The notes beneath the pieces were generated by a model. The model saw only the letters and a program-made list of their open reading frames with translations, searched no databases and had not been told where the DNA came from. The position numbers and the translations under genes were made by a program. This document shows positions 22,273-31,904 of a DNA stretch of 64,000 bases, in pieces. The first letter of the stretch is position 1; each line of letters opens with the position of its first letter. Origin of the DNA: Parasponia andersonii (taxonomy: Eukaryota > Streptophyta > Magnoliopsida > Rosales > Cannabaceae); the NCBI GenBank assembly GCA_002914805.1, contig JXTB01000138.1, forward strand, positions 398,291 through 462,290, given 5' to 3'.

Positions 22273-24735
22273 TTCAAATATATTGCTTGATCATCTATTA
22301 CTTCTAAATCATTATTCCCAAGTTCAGCCTATAGAAGACTAATATGCTGATCCTTGCTGACGTATAGTTTCCAAGTAAAATAGAATAACACTGTAAAAAT
22401 GAATAAGATTTGATCCAATAACATTCTGGCAAGTGTGGATGAGGAAAAGGAATTAAGGGCAAAGAGAAGGACAAAAGAAAAAAAGGATAACGAAATTTAT
22501 CTAATTAGGTGAACATAATAATTTATCTAATTAGTTGAACATAATAATAGTTATTCTTCTTCATATTGATGCCAATTAGGAAATCCATGAAGGAGGAGCT
22601 ACTTGTTTCCTAGAAGAGGCAAAACTAATTTCTGACTGTCTAATATTGTATATTTGTTCTTACCTTTATGATGATTAGTAAAGAGCTATACGTACTCCAG
22701 ATAATGCCTCTTGATGCATCCTGTGCTTTGATGACTTTTAGATAGTTCCTGAAATTATAACAGTTATTAATTTGGAATAGAAAAGGTAGAAATGAGCTTA
22801 AATTTAAGTTTGAACTACTAAAAAAAAAAAAAAAAACTTTACACATAAGCATTTGAAGATTTAAAGAGGTGAGACTTAATGAGTTGAGACATGAGACATG
22901 GGAATAATGGTCAAGAGTGAAAGAACAATCACTTTATATTTTGTTTACTTTGTAAAAAGCCTATAAAGCTTACGGGTCTACGTGTCCTCTATGAGTATTT
23001 GGTACTCAAAAATACTGGAATTGAAACGATGTGTTCAAAAAATAAGTACAGTCAAGATGCATGTATAAAGATTCATGGATGGCAATATGAAAAGGAAGAA
23101 TGTACAACTAAGAACGGAAGTCACACCAATTGATGAAAAAAAAAAAAAGCAGAGGTGTGGAAACGAAAAGAACAAAGGTTCAAGTAAACCCGGGGTGAGC
23201 ATTAAAGGAATACAGAAGTTTTTTTAAGGGGGGAAAAAAAACAGAGAAGGTTGAAAACTCAGAAAGGGCAATATCGTTAAAGATGTGCAGTAAAAGTGTA
23301 GCATCTAACAAAGATGAGCAGAAAATATGACAAAGGAAACAGGTCTTGTATAGCCATCTGAATTCTTTCATGTTTTGAATAAAGGCAACTCCTAAGTTGA
23401 CTGAAATATAGTGCCTAGTTACTTTCCAACTCAGCAATAAGGCAGGTAGAGTGATTTCTTTGTAGAGGATAGGTATATGCTACCCTAGGCCAGATCAAGG
23501 TTGAATCCTGAATTCAGACGACACCGGTGATACAAAAGTTAAAGGTGGTCCCAGAATTTAAAATGACACAAATGAAGTAAACAATAAAAATAAATAAATA
23601 CAAACTTTTCACACACACTAAATTCTGAAGTTGTATTGTGAAAAATAAGGAATAGATCATGTGCACATTCTTATAAAAAATAAATTAATTGCATGTAGTT
23701 TCCTCAAAAAAAAATAATAATAATAATTGCATGTAGTGTCGAGTAATCTAAAGGTAACTAGAGTCTACTGTAAACAAAGCATTCTGTAGAAAACTCTCCA
23801 AAATAATATCAAATTAATTTTGCTCTCATTATTAAGAGTTACAAATAGAATTTAATTTCCAATATCTAAGCTGAGAGCCCGACTAACAATTCTATATGAT
23901 AAAAACAGGCAAATGATGGGTGAAGAGCTTTCTGGATTGAGTGTAAAGGATTTACAAAATCTGGAGAGCCAATTAGAAATGAGTCTAAAAGGCGTCCGTA
24001 TGAAAAAGGTATGAAATTCTAGTTCCAAGCAGTTGCATATTGTCTAAAAGTATACTGCTTGTATGAGGCACGTGAACAATACTTATTTGTTTTTTTGTTT
24101 TATAAAATATAGGACCAAATTTTGATGCATGAAATACAAGAGCTGAACAGAAAGGTCAACCCCGCAAATAAAAATTACAGATTTCAGATTTATTCAATAA
24201 TCTGTTTCACTTTGTTTCTTAATATTCAAGGAACTAAATTTTGATGTCTCTGCAGGGGAACCTCATTCACCAGGAAAATGTGGAACTGTATAAGAAGGTA
24301 AACCTAATTTGCAAAGAAAACATGGAATTGTATAAGAAGGTATTTATTTGGATAACTAAAACGAGTTTTATTAATTAAAATGAACAAAAACTTTCAAAGC
24401 AACCTAAATAAAGTTGTAACATGTTTTATAGCAACAATCAATAAAAACACTTCACCTACTAGGTCTATGGAACAAGGGACAGCAATGGAGCAAATAGAAC
24501 TACCCTCCCCACGGATGGTCTGGGTATTGGAGAGGACTCACACGGACCCGTCCATCTCCAGCTTAGCCAGCCGCAGCAGCAGCAGCAAAACTATGAAACA
24601 CCAACAAGAGCTACAAAACTGGGGTATGATTTCCTCCATAAAACTATAGTATAAATCACAACTGACAATTTACTTTGCAAAACTCTGTGTCCCAAACTTA
24701 TTTCTAGATACTGCAGCAGACTACAACTACAGTAG
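4084..24735 (+). CDS. AGL17-like: MIKC-type MADS-box transcription factor, AGL17/ANR1 clade (8 coding exons)
   Basis: A DNA-binding transcription factor that would act in the nucleus as a dimer on CArG boxes. The coding join is 4084-4265, 17342-17420, 21777-21838, 23909-24008, 24113-24154, 24256-24339, 24463-24623 and 24720-24735, about 241 residues. Exons 1-5 have lengths typical of MIKC genes (182, 79, 62, 100, 42 nt), all junctions are GT-AG and the frame never breaks. Residues 1-60 are the MADS domain, starting [19 protein letters not shown]. The I region follows, then a K domain (about 88-175) with heptad leucines and a C-terminal region with a glutamine run, ending KLGLQLQ. The NLIHQEN/ELYKK block and the LGLQL-type end point to the AGL17 clade, whose Arabidopsis members act in root and nitrate responses and flowering time. 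Which member this matches is not resolvable here. Introns 1-3 are transposon-laden (13.1, 4.4 and 2.1 kb); introns 4-7 are 96-123 bp. Confidence 0.9.
4886..4921. repeat. TTA/ATT trinucleotide microsatellite
   Basis: About twelve uninterrupted 'tta' units in intron 1 of the MADS gene. A candidate length-polymorphic marker. Confidence 0.9.
5679..5720. repeat. AT dinucleotide microsatellite
   Basis: Around twenty 'at' units with a single 'ag' interruption, in intron 1. Confidence 0.9.
6480..7697 (+). mobile_element. 5'-truncated LINE (L1-type non-LTR retrotransposon), 3' end with A-run
   Basis: Broken + strand frames read like the C-terminal part of plant L1-type ORF2. There is an SKYG segment (about 6595), a W-K-A-I block, a [20 protein letters not shown] block at 6904-6963, then [16 protein letters not shown] and the [13 protein letters not shown] zinc-binding reverse-transcriptase (zf-RVT) segment ending at a stop at 7141. 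Downstream frames continue with a [20 protein letters not shown] piece and an NHLFLHC-like motif. It ends in an A-run at about 7687-7697, as expected for target-primed insertion. Several stops and frameshifts show it is dead. The left boundary is approximate and no target-site duplication was confirmed. Confidence 0.8.
9439..9456. repeat. Left target-site duplication of the SINE
   Basis: tcctgagaatatgaggtt, identical to 9623-9640. The intact match suggests a relatively recent insertion. Confidence 0.9.
9457..9622 (-). mobile_element. tRNA-derived SINE with 18-bp target-site duplication
   Basis: Read on the minus strand it starts near gccaactggggctagctcag. Box A is tagctcagttggtc (about 9600-9613) and box B is ggttcaaacc (about 9540-9549), with a TG run and a G run between them. 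It ends in an A-rich tail (complement of tttttttattttttttaaaa). It is flanked by identical 18-bp repeats, tcctgagaatatgaggtt, at 9439-9456 and 9623-9640. Internal pol III promoter boxes, a 3' A-tail and the long duplication together define a SINE. It is not a tRNA gene: the cloverleaf does not close. Confidence 0.9.
9623..9640. repeat. Right target-site duplication of the SINE
   Basis: tcctgagaatatgaggtt, identical to 9439-9456, adjoining the tRNA-like head of the minus-strand SINE. Confidence 0.9.
9696..9745. repeat. Exact 25-bp tandem duplication
   Basis: attcgtatcttccaaaag followed by tactata occurs twice head to tail (9696-9720 and 9721-9745) with no mismatch, 56 bp right of the SINE. 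No coding role is apparent. Confidence 0.9.
12150..12181. repeat. CT microsatellite before the RFC3-like exon
   Basis: A run of about 14 CT units followed by tctttcgccgctttc and 'tagggttttg'. This composition resembles a plant 5' leader, suggesting the captured fragment includes promoter-proximal or leader DNA as well as an exon. Confidence 0.7.
12248..12358 (+). pseudogene. Isolated exon of replication factor C subunit 3 (clamp-loader ATPase), inside MADS intron 1
   Basis: A 111-nt open segment bounded by an AG acceptor (atcgtacag) and a GT donor (gacaag|gtcccc). It encodes 37 residues: [20 protein letters not shown] then [17 protein letters not shown]. This is the Walker A (P-loop, GPSGSGKKT) region of the small clamp-loader subunit usually called RFC3 in plants, which helps load PCNA onto DNA. 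The preceding RFC3 exon (KYRP motif) and the following exons are absent nearby, so this is a fragment copied as genomic DNA with its splice sites, not a retrocopy. The frame is undamaged, implying recent capture or constraint. Spliced into the MADS transcript it would be read in a different frame and hit a TAA after 22 codons. Confidence 0.85.
12456..12514. repeat. TC microsatellite next to an ambiguous base
   Basis: About 29 TC units directly after the single n at 12455. The unresolved base and long run mark a spot where the assembled length is not reliable. Confidence 0.9.
13005..13085 (-). mobile_element. Degenerate tRNA-derived SINE relic
   Basis: On the minus strand a box A-like tagcttgactggtta and a box B-like ggtttaaattcc are spaced about 40 bp apart, as in tRNA-derived SINE heads. 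The boundaries, tail and duplication are no longer recognisable. Weaker support than for the SINE at 9457. Confidence 0.45.
14287..14298 (-). other. Copia-type primer-binding-site match (tRNA-iMet)
   Basis: gctctgatacca is the exact complement of TGGTATCAGAGC, the primer-binding site of many plant Ty1/copia elements. In minus orientation an LTR would lie to its right, from 14299. I cannot recognise LTR ends or gag next to it, so it may be an isolated relic or a chance match. A related 'aagggatctatat' stretch occurs at about 9140 and 14200. Confidence 0.35.
17342..17420 (+). CDS. AGL17-like: MADS gene exon 2: I region
   Basis: 79 nt after a tttggcag acceptor. It completes the serine codon and reads [20 protein letters not shown] then PTSEVK, typical of the intervening region of this clade. 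The donor is gaag|gtaaca. It restores phase 0 after exon 1. Confidence 0.93.
18289..18574. mobile_element. MITE, family C copy 1
   Basis: About 286 bp with imperfect terminal inverted repeats: left gcttgtttgtttcaacc, right end reverse complement gccctgtttggttcatc. Internal 'attcaaatgg' and 'attctaatt' motifs recur in the copies at 46417-46761 and 47113-47473, which supports a repeat family. It has no coding capacity. The superfamily is uncertain because target duplications are too short to read. Confidence 0.7.
19529..19955. mobile_element. Tourist-like MITE with TTA target duplication
   Basis: About 427 bp. The left end is ggcttgcttgaatttact and the reverse complement of the right end is gggcttgcttggattcact, flanked by TTA on each side (19526-19528 and 19956-19958). 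A 3-bp TTA/TAA duplication with G-rich ends is the signature of PIF/Harbinger-related Tourist MITEs. The interior is A/T-rich and non-coding. Confidence 0.75.
21777..21838 (+). CDS. AGL17-like: MADS gene exon 3: start of K domain
   Basis: 62 nt, acceptor ttgatag, donor catcg|gtaata. It encodes [20 protein letters not shown], the first amphipathic helix of the keratin-like domain, ending two bases into an arginine codon completed by exon 4. One degenerate base in the acceptor tract would not matter. Confidence 0.92.
22217..22267. repeat. Long TA microsatellite in MADS intron 3
   Basis: About 25 uninterrupted TA units. Intron 3 (21839-23908) otherwise holds only AT-rich sequence, a roughly 25-bp near-exact tandem duplication at about 22497-22552 and an A-run at about 22821. 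Confidence 0.9.
23909..24008 (+). CDS. AGL17-like: MADS gene exon 4: K domain
   Basis: 100 nt, acceptor aaaacag, donor aaaag|gtatga. It encodes the [20 protein letters not shown] block and then [11 protein letters not shown], the conserved second K helix used for dimer and tetramer contacts. Confidence 0.93.
24113..24154 (+). CDS. AGL17-like: MADS gene exon 5: K domain
   Basis: 42 nt, acceptor aatatag, donor agaaag|gtcaac. It encodes [14 protein letters not shown], the usual exon-5 segment of MIKC proteins. Confidence 0.92.
24256..24339 (+). CDS. AGL17-like: MADS gene exon 6: doubled 42-nt unit
   Basis: 84 nt made of two in-frame 42-nt units, 24256-24297 ([14 protein letters not shown]) and 24298-24339 ([14 protein letters not shown]), matching at 32 of 42 bases by my count. 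Each unit ends aagaag|gta, so both ends look like donors. I use the second because the reading frame and the clade's usual sequence continue through it. Use of the first would delete 14 residues in frame. Confidence 0.88.
24463..24623 (+). CDS. AGL17-like: MADS gene exon 7: C-terminal region
   Basis: 161 nt after a ctactag acceptor. It starts VYGTRD, is polar, contains a five-codon glutamine run (CAG x4, CAA) and ends TRATKLG with two bases of the glycine codon before ggg|gtatga. The C-terminal region of MIKC proteins is fast-evolving; the VYGTRD and KLG anchors support this reading. Confidence 0.87.
24720..24735 (+). CDS. AGL17-like: MADS gene exon 8: last codons and stop
   Basis: With the acceptor gcagcag| this 16-nt coding piece completes glycine and reads LQLQ and TAG (24733-24735), giving a KLGLQLQ end like the LGLQL ends of AGL17-clade proteins. 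Two other in-frame acceptors exist at 24707 and 24716, adding four residues or one residue. The 3' UTR should follow from 24736; I could not place its end, though the gene-like sequence fades by about 25020. Confidence 0.75.
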
Positions 24736-25651
24736 CGAAGATTCATCAGCTGGTGATGGATGTTGACTTATATCAACAGGACAATAGTTACAAAATTATG
24801 CTTCTATTGCGTGAGGTGGTATAAGAGCAACAGACCAACCAACAAAAAGACTTTGGTTTGAAACAAGCAACAATGTATCAGGTGTGTTGTGAATCTTGTG
24901 ATAAAGACACCAGCCACTTATGTAAAGGTAAAAATTAGATATAACAGAATAATTGAAGTTGCACTTCACGTGCATTGAATTCTTGATGTGATTTAACATT
25001 TTAATAGTCCTTTTAGATCTGTCATAATCCTTGAGAAAAGAAAACTAGTCTGAGCTTTCCAAGGGAAGAAAAATATTGATCAAAATAGCTTTAAGGGTTG
25101 ATATTTCATTCCTTGGTAAATATACTCTCGTATCATGTGTAGCCAGATGGTTGAACACAACTGCCAAGGGCAGCAGTTATTTTGAGATATAAACTATAAT
25201 ACTCTTGGTTTAGGGAAACAGAAACAACAATAATTGATAGCAAAACAAAACCCGTAAGCATTTCCACTCATGCATCTTAGTTTAGCTCAAGTTATTCACA
25301 ACATGTGCTGATGAAATATGTACCTTTTTCCGCTCTAGCTTAACATCGTATAGACTAATTGAGATCTTGAATATGCTGGCAATGAGTATTATCTGTACTG
25401 AATGAAAATGGTGTTATCTTCTGGAGAAAAATACCTTATAGACACAGATTTGCAAACACAACACTCAATCATAGAGCAACAAATGAAAAACAGGGATGAA
25501 ATAAGGAATGCATAAGAGAGCAACTTTACAATAGCAAAATAGGTCTAGGTTGCGACAATTAACAAACTAACTGAAATTTTCAAACAAAAAGCCAGCAGAA
25601 ATTGTCAATTGTAAAAGTGAAAATCAAATTTCTTTTGTGCTAATAACACAG
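24736..25651. other. 3' flank of the MADS gene
   Basis: Probable 3' UTR at first (24736 to roughly 25020), then AT-rich DNA with no feature I can support. No clear AATAAA signal in a convincing place. Confidence 0.5.
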
Positions 25652-25684
25652 ATTTATGAACTACAGCAGCTCTACCATAAGAAG
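25652..25684 (+). other. Mini-exon-like sequence resembling a MADS K-domain exon
   Basis: 33 nt with an acceptor (aacacag) and a strong donor (aagaag|gtaagt), open in phase 0 as IYELQQLYHKK. It aligns loosely with exon 5 (gatgcatgaaatacaagagc against gatttatgaactacagcagc) and ends like exon 6 (YKK|gt). It lies 0.9 kb past the stop of the MADS gene. It could be a relic of an exon duplication, part of an alternative 3' transcript, or chance. Confidence 0.3.
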
Positions 25685-28600
25685 GTAAGTATATAATTCA
25701 TATTTCTTTCATCTTCGATATTTATAATTTCATTGCAATCCATAAATCTGGAAGCCCCGGAAACAGAAAAAAATGCATTCCTAGAACAAATTATCACCAA
25801 GAGATTTACACATTCCCAGCTTTCTAACACACGAAAATGCCAAAGCAATATACTAGCAGCTGGTCTTGCTGATTTACTGCTCAAATATGATTTAGTTGTA
25901 TCAACATGCAAAGAAATATGCTCAGATTGCTAATTTCAAAATTGAAGCTTCAAGCACCATACAGAAAGTGATAGATATTAACTAGAGAATTGACGTGGCT
26001 GAAGTACGAATCCAAAGCAGGTATAAAACTGCACAAATAACCATACTCTAGAAGAGAATGTCTTGAAGAAAGATTAAAGAACAGATTTCCAAAGAAGAAG
26101 AAGACAGCATGATGCTGCAATTTAAATAATGAATTACTTAGAACGAAATAAGAATTAGTCATTCAGGAAAGTGAGACTATGAACCTTCTCAGATTGCAAA
26201 CAATGGGTCCTGCTACCATATTTTGAACACGATAAAAAAAGTCTTTGACCTCTTTGATTTACTTTGTTGGTAAAAGGAATTATTATTTAAAAATATATAT
26301 GTTCCATGGGAAATAAATATAACCAGGTCATCTAGGTTAGGTATCAAACACTATCCATATCCCCCCCCTTTCTCAAAGGATAACCTTTCAAGCGAAAATA
26401 TATCTATGTCAGACATTATAGATGGAGGATTCATAAGGACTTCACATGCATTATATCCAGTAATCAAGAGTCAAATGTAAGATATAACTCGATGCTTGTG
26501 ATGGAGAAACATCAAAAATCAGAGACAAAAGGAGACGCGAGCAACAGAAAGCCAAAAGTAATAACAAAAGAACCTAGTATTTTGTCCATCATTTATTGAT
26601 GTATGTGTTCTAATTCAAGGTAAAGTGTCGTGAGCTCAACTGCCACTTGAACATGTTAAACAGGCAGATGACAGTTACTGATCTTAGAAATAAAAATGTT
26701 GGGTCTGAAACTGAATAGAAGGCTTACAAGATAGCTTGAAAAAGCTGACTAATCAAGCTGACTAATAAGATAGAGCTTAAACTATACTTTGAGAAACAGC
26801 ATGAAACTTCAAAACATACTTTGAACAAATTCCAGCATCAATTATGAGAGCATTTAAAGGATATAAGAGGAATCTCAGCAAGTAAATGGCCAGTGCCCCA
26901 CAACAAATATTGATACATACAAGGCTAGTAAGATGTCCAAAAATAAACACTTAAATTGATCAACTTGAAATAATAGGATGCCACCATCTAAGTGGAGTTA
27001 AACAGCTTAAAGGCCTAAAACTAGGAACTGGAGACCCGTAAACTCTGCATTTATTCTATTGAAGAGTCAATACAGAATTAATATGTAAAAGTAGACTGAA
27101 AACTCTTTAGATAGAAGAAACATGTAACATTGACTAATGTGTCTACAAATTTATAACAAGGAATGATTGGTCACAATGACAGTATATAACAAAGCGATGC
27201 TTGTTATTCCAAAACAAAAAACATGATTTGGAAAGATTAGTCTTTTACTTTTAATGTTATAATCAATATGAAATATCTTAACAAAGAAAACTACAAACTG
27301 TTTCTAGCATGTTGTCAAAAGAAATTCAAATTCTTTTAGCCAGCAGGTGCACCAAAAAAACACAAATATATTTCAAAGCCTCGATACAATGCCTTGAGAT
27401 TTTTTATCAGTTTGCCGACGTAGTAGTGCAGCTAGACAAAATTTACCTGACCACCTCTCTAATATAACCTTCACGTAGTAGTATCAAGTGAAACAAAAGA
27501 AATTATAAAGAAACAACATTAGAAGGATAACTTACTCGAGATTGTTAAGACCGTTTAGAAAGAAACAGATGAAGAACCTTGGATAACAATCTTGAGGGGG
27601 AAAAAAAAACGCCATAACTGGATAAGAATATGTAATAACAGCAAATCCTCATAAAGCACATTTAGGAATTATGGTGGTTAAGAAAACCCCTGACAAGCAT
27701 ACTTAAGCAGTGTCATAGAAACATGGTGAGAAATGGCAAGTGAGAATCACCATAGACATCACTACTTTGGGGGAAACAAGCAACTATACACACTGTTCAG
27801 AAAAGTACAATGGGACATGCACTTAACAAGAACACTTTTCTTTCTTTTTTTTCTTTTTTTTTTTTTTTTGCATGTTTTTGCCTTTGGAAAAATGGAGGGA
27901 CAGAATGGGAGGGCAAACGAGAAAACTACTTATATTTCTCTTTCCAGTTAGGCAGGACAAGGAATGGGAGGAAAACTGGCTATATTTTCTCGCGTAAGCT
28001 GACAAAACTGGATCCTCCCAAACAATGAGGATTTAGAGAAAACAAGAAAATGAGAAGACAGTCAATTTTCTAAAATCTACAGCTATGGGACTCAGTCAAT
28101 AAGCTCTCATTCACCCTTATACAACAAACATACAAGTCTTCAATTCCCTCCTTTCTCTACAAATGCAACCAATATAAAACCGACTATATTATATTAAAAA
28201 CTAAAAACCATTATTCCTCACACAAGAACATTATAATGAAAAATCACGAAAGCAAAAAATGAAAACCTTTAATAAGGGGTAATAAGGGGTAAACGGTTAT
28301 TTATTTACAAAAAGTAATTAAGCCTAAGTATCAAGTCGAAAAATAATGTCAAGAACTGCCCGTTATACAAATATCATCCATTTGAGACCTAAGTCTCATG
28401 GTTTCCAAAATATGTTTATACAAGTGAAACGTACCCATCCTCCTTATTACTAGCAACTTCTCATCCTAGTTGTGGGATATTAGCATGACCTAGAATTGAC
28501 TTTGATACCACCTTTTGGGGTATCCCCTTGCATAGAGAATGTCTACATTTATCTCACCAAGCTCACAATTTTCAACATGTCTAAACCAATAAAAACCTTC

Positions 28601-29639
28601 CTCGCACTCATATCAGTGATTGGGTTGGGACAACAACTGTATTATCAACAAATGATTTTAGGTAGTTGCAATGTGGTGATAGTTAGGACAAAGGCAAAAT
28701 TGGCGATCATAATGCAATACCAACATGATTACTGTTGCCAAAAAATGATAGGAATGTTTTTGATTATATGGAAACTCAAGAATCATATTGACATGTGATG
28801 AATTAACCATCCTGTCTTCTAAATTTATTTATTTTTATCCCATAGTAGGATTATAAGTCTTAGATTACATATTGTTGCATTTCCAAGTGGCAATTTCTTT
28901 GGAATTGAATGTTTACTAGAGCTGCTTCTTGTACACAAAATCAAAGCATTGTTGTACTCTTCTGATAGAGAAGTACACAAAATCAAAGCATTGTTGTACT
29001 CTTCTGATAGAGAAGTTTTCAAGGTCTGTATCAAGTTTGTTTCATGGAAATATGCAATGTCAAATTGTATAGGTAGTCTAGGAAACAAATTGTAGAATTT
29101 TCGTAGACAAAAGCCAAGATGAGTCTTATCTTATTGGCATAAGATTAATTTTTTCGCTTATGCAGACTACAAGAATCTCCTTTTTATTTTATTTGTGAGT
29201 AATACTACAAACACCAACTTGTTTCCTAAATTTTGATTACCAAGTGATATAGCAATTAACTTTTATAATTTCAATAGGTTAAAAACTAGAAATGCATAAC
29301 TAACTTACAAATTGCAACATAATAAAACAATTGCTACATCACATGGCGGTGCCAAAATTCGATAAACAACATGGTTCCAAGAGCATTATTCCTTGTTCTT
29401 TATCTACTTTTACTCAGAGCACCTTGTTCTCTAATTTGTACCTTTACTCACTTTAGTTAAGTGCTATAGAAAATAATGGTTTAAATAATACTCAATAACA
29501 ATTTTGCCAGTTTAAAAATCAGGAAGATTATAACACATCCCCTTAAATTATTAAGGTGAGTCAAATAATCCTAAATTTCAAACATGAGCGATGTCTCCCC
29601 TAGACCATGACACAAATGTCAAAAGTGTCCCCTAGGTTA
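25685..29639. other. AT-rich intergenic DNA
   Basis: No gene, RNA gene or transposon domain recognised. Contains a T-run at about 27840-27869 and a 42-bp tandem duplication at 28931-29014. Short open frames here have biased composition and no domain resemblance. Confidence 0.55.
28931..29014. repeat. 42-bp tandem duplication
   Basis: Two copies (28931-28972 and 28973-29014) beginning gtacacaaaatcaaagcatt, identical as far as I can read. Confidence 0.85.
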
Positions 29640-29815
29640 GATGAAATTGTAGAAATTGCAGAAAAGATAAACTTTATTTCTCAATTGAATTCCAATCAAG
29701 GAAAAATACAGATATATATACACTTATAAGCTAACTAAGCTCAATTGCAACCATTGACAAATTGGGAAACTAATAATCTACAAATTCCTACAGTAAATAC
29801 AAATAATTAAAAGGA
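29640..29815 (-). mobile_element. LTR-like fragment, related to 34640-34740
   Basis: Shares a 'ctaagctcaa...accattgacaaattgggaaactaataa' pattern with 34640-34740 at moderate identity. Such 'ggaaactaat' runs are common in plant copia LTRs. The two pieces bracket the antisense LINE and copia relics, so they may be remains of the two LTRs of one element; this is inference. Confidence 0.3.
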
Positions 29816-29839
29816 CCAAAACCAAGGACTCAAAACAGC

Positions 29840-30329
29840 CTCCCTCTGCCAGTATCTCCTAAAGCATGAAACCTCTCCACGAACAAGGAAACATGGGAAG
29901 GGGAATAACGCAAAAGATCTCAACTAAACGGGGCCAAAGACTACCAACGTGACAAAGCAAGAGCATGTGATCTGTGTCCCCAGCATTCCTTTTACACAGA
30001 ATACAAAATTAAGAGATAAAGCCAAAAAAGGACATTTCTTTCGCAACCCATCCAAGGTATTAACCTTTTTATAAGAAAGAAACCATGCAAAAATTTTGAC
30101 TATAGTAGGAGCAAACTTACTTTCATATATCTTGAGAATGCTTAAAAGACGAAGACAAAGGGTTGTCAATCAAAGAAAGGAAACAGATATTTGCACCAAA
30201 AGATAGATGATGAGCCTAAGGCCTAGACCTTTTATCATCTACCCCTAACTCTCAACTCAAACCCCTTAAGAAGATTCAACAAAGAGGAAAACTCGAAGGC
30301 TTCTCTATGGTTAAGATTACAACAACCGA

Positions 30330-30360
<31 letters not shown>

Positions 30361-31470
30361 AATTGATGGAGGAAGGAGACTCAGAAAAGTAAATCAAAGA
30401 GGTAGAAACATTATAACACCGAGATCTTTCCAAAACCTAACTCTAAGCCCGTTCCTCACCTCTAACTTAGAAACAAAATAAGTTTTGGGAGAATTTGGGA
30501 AATAAACTTCGAGGACTTTCTGAAGAACATCTAGCAACCATATTCCCATCCCACTCGTTAATATGGAGGCATACTTACTTCCAATAATACCAGAGAATTT
30601 TGCTCCAAAGAAAACCACCAAAAGCCATTTACCCATCAACGCCATGATTTCCTGCTTACGATTCACAACTCCAAGGCACCTTTGAGTTTTGCATTATAAA
30701 CCAACTAAAAGTCATTAAATGAGCTTTTGAGCCATTGTCTTTCCCATCCCGAAGAAGTCTATTATCAACAATTCCATGAAAGAAATAATCCTGCTAGGAA
30801 TTTTGAACAAGGGCATAAAATAAATCGGGACAGAACCCAAAACATATTGTATCAAGATCAGCCTCTAGCCTCTTTTCCATCATCTAACCTTTTTAAAACA
30901 TTTTGAAATACTCCCAAGTACGTCAAACGAACTCCCATCCCAAGTACTTCAATGGGGGTCCCAGGTACCTCAAAGGCCAAACCTACGCATTCCACAAGCA
31001 TAGCAAGCTGATCTAGTTTGGACGGATCCAAGCTAATTCCCACGGGAACACTCTTTCCATATTAAACTTGAAGCCAAACAATAAGCTAAAAAGCTTCCAA
31101 AAGCATAACCAAAGGAAAGAACCTATACTAGTTGCCCCTAATATATATATATATATCATCAAAAAAATTGCAAGTGAAAAATGGCTACCTTCTCATGACC
31201 AGTGACAAAACCCTCAATCATTGAAAATGGCTTGGTCTACCGTTCTACCCATTACTGAAATGAGATAATAGATCCCTTTGTCTAAGGCCTTTAAAGCTGG
31301 CTAATTTACCCACGAGACAACCAACAACTATTCAAAGTCACAAAAAAAGTCGGCTGATTGCAAACAACCTCTAATCCATTTCCTCCACCGCTTCCAAAAC
31401 TTCTTCAGAAATGTAGTCTAGAAAATCTTTAAATATTCTATAACCCCTTAAAAGCCCCCCCTCAAGCAAT
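29840..31470 (-). mobile_element. Antisense LINE (L1-type) ORF2 fragment
   Basis: Minus-strand frames, in order from 31470 down, show an FLDYISEEVLEA-like segment and a GLRQRDLLSHF segment (degenerate GLRQGDPLSPF of reverse transcriptase). A LQFADD-like box decayed to CNFFDD follows, then LDPSKLDQLA (about 31030) and LTYLGVFQNVLKRLDD. Next come an SKYAS segment (about 30570) and the zf-RVT-type FAPTIVKIFAWFLSYKKVNT (about 30110). Stops and frameshifts are frequent and the catalytic aspartate context is damaged. A 29-A tract (about 30328-30356) interrupts it. The 3' end and any target duplication were not found. Confidence 0.75.
30328..30356. repeat. Poly-A tract inside the antisense LINE
   Basis: About 29 consecutive A on the + strand. 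Since the LINE is antisense, this is not its own tail; it could be microsatellite growth or the tail of something inserted on the + strand. Confidence 0.8.
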
Positions 31471-31499
31471 GCAAAGACGTTTTGCATTCCTAGCTTGTC

Positions 31500-31904
31500 T
31501 AATATATGATGGCATGCCTATTTGGTAAGCCTTTAGTGAGTAAGACGATTAGTTATTTAGTTAAGGAAATAAATGGAGTGCAAAGATGTCCAGATTTCAT
31601 ATTTCCTTTATTAGAGTGTACATCCACCTTTACATATTTGGTGCGGTTACGGAGTACAACATAATACAGGTAATGTGTTATATTAACAGCTTTTGTACAA
31701 CATAATTGGCCATTTCATATTTTAAGGTTAGTGAGTGTCATTTTCAGCCATATAGCACACAAGTGCCTTGAGCTATGGCCCTAAACTCAGCTTGCACGCC
31801 ATATTAAGGTTTGTGAGGATAATTTTAAACCTTATTACCGCACAAGTGCCTTCCGATGGCCCTAACCTCAACTTCTGCACTAGACCAAGCTCCCATGGTC
31901 ATAA
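31500..31904. other. Non-coding DNA between repeats
   Basis: Nothing recognisable apart from a doubled 'agtgccttgagctatggccctaa'-like phrase (about 31760 and 31845). Confidence 0.5.

Noticed and set aside
23440..23545. tRNA- or SINE-like stretch ('gttgaatcctga')
   Set aside because: Only a box B-like word; no box A at the right spacing, no tail.
24380..24649. 89-residue + frame over exon 7
   Set aside because: It is an alternate frame of the real exon 7; the spliced frame VYGTRD...KLG continues the MADS protein.
26630..26720. Possible relic of MADS exon 4 after 'taaacag'
   Set aside because: Only about 12 of 19 bases match at the start and the frame is lost at once.
27810..28028. Overlapping open frames on both strands around a T-run
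   Set aside because: Driven by a homopolymer (poly-F / poly-K peptides); no family resemblance or exon-like context.
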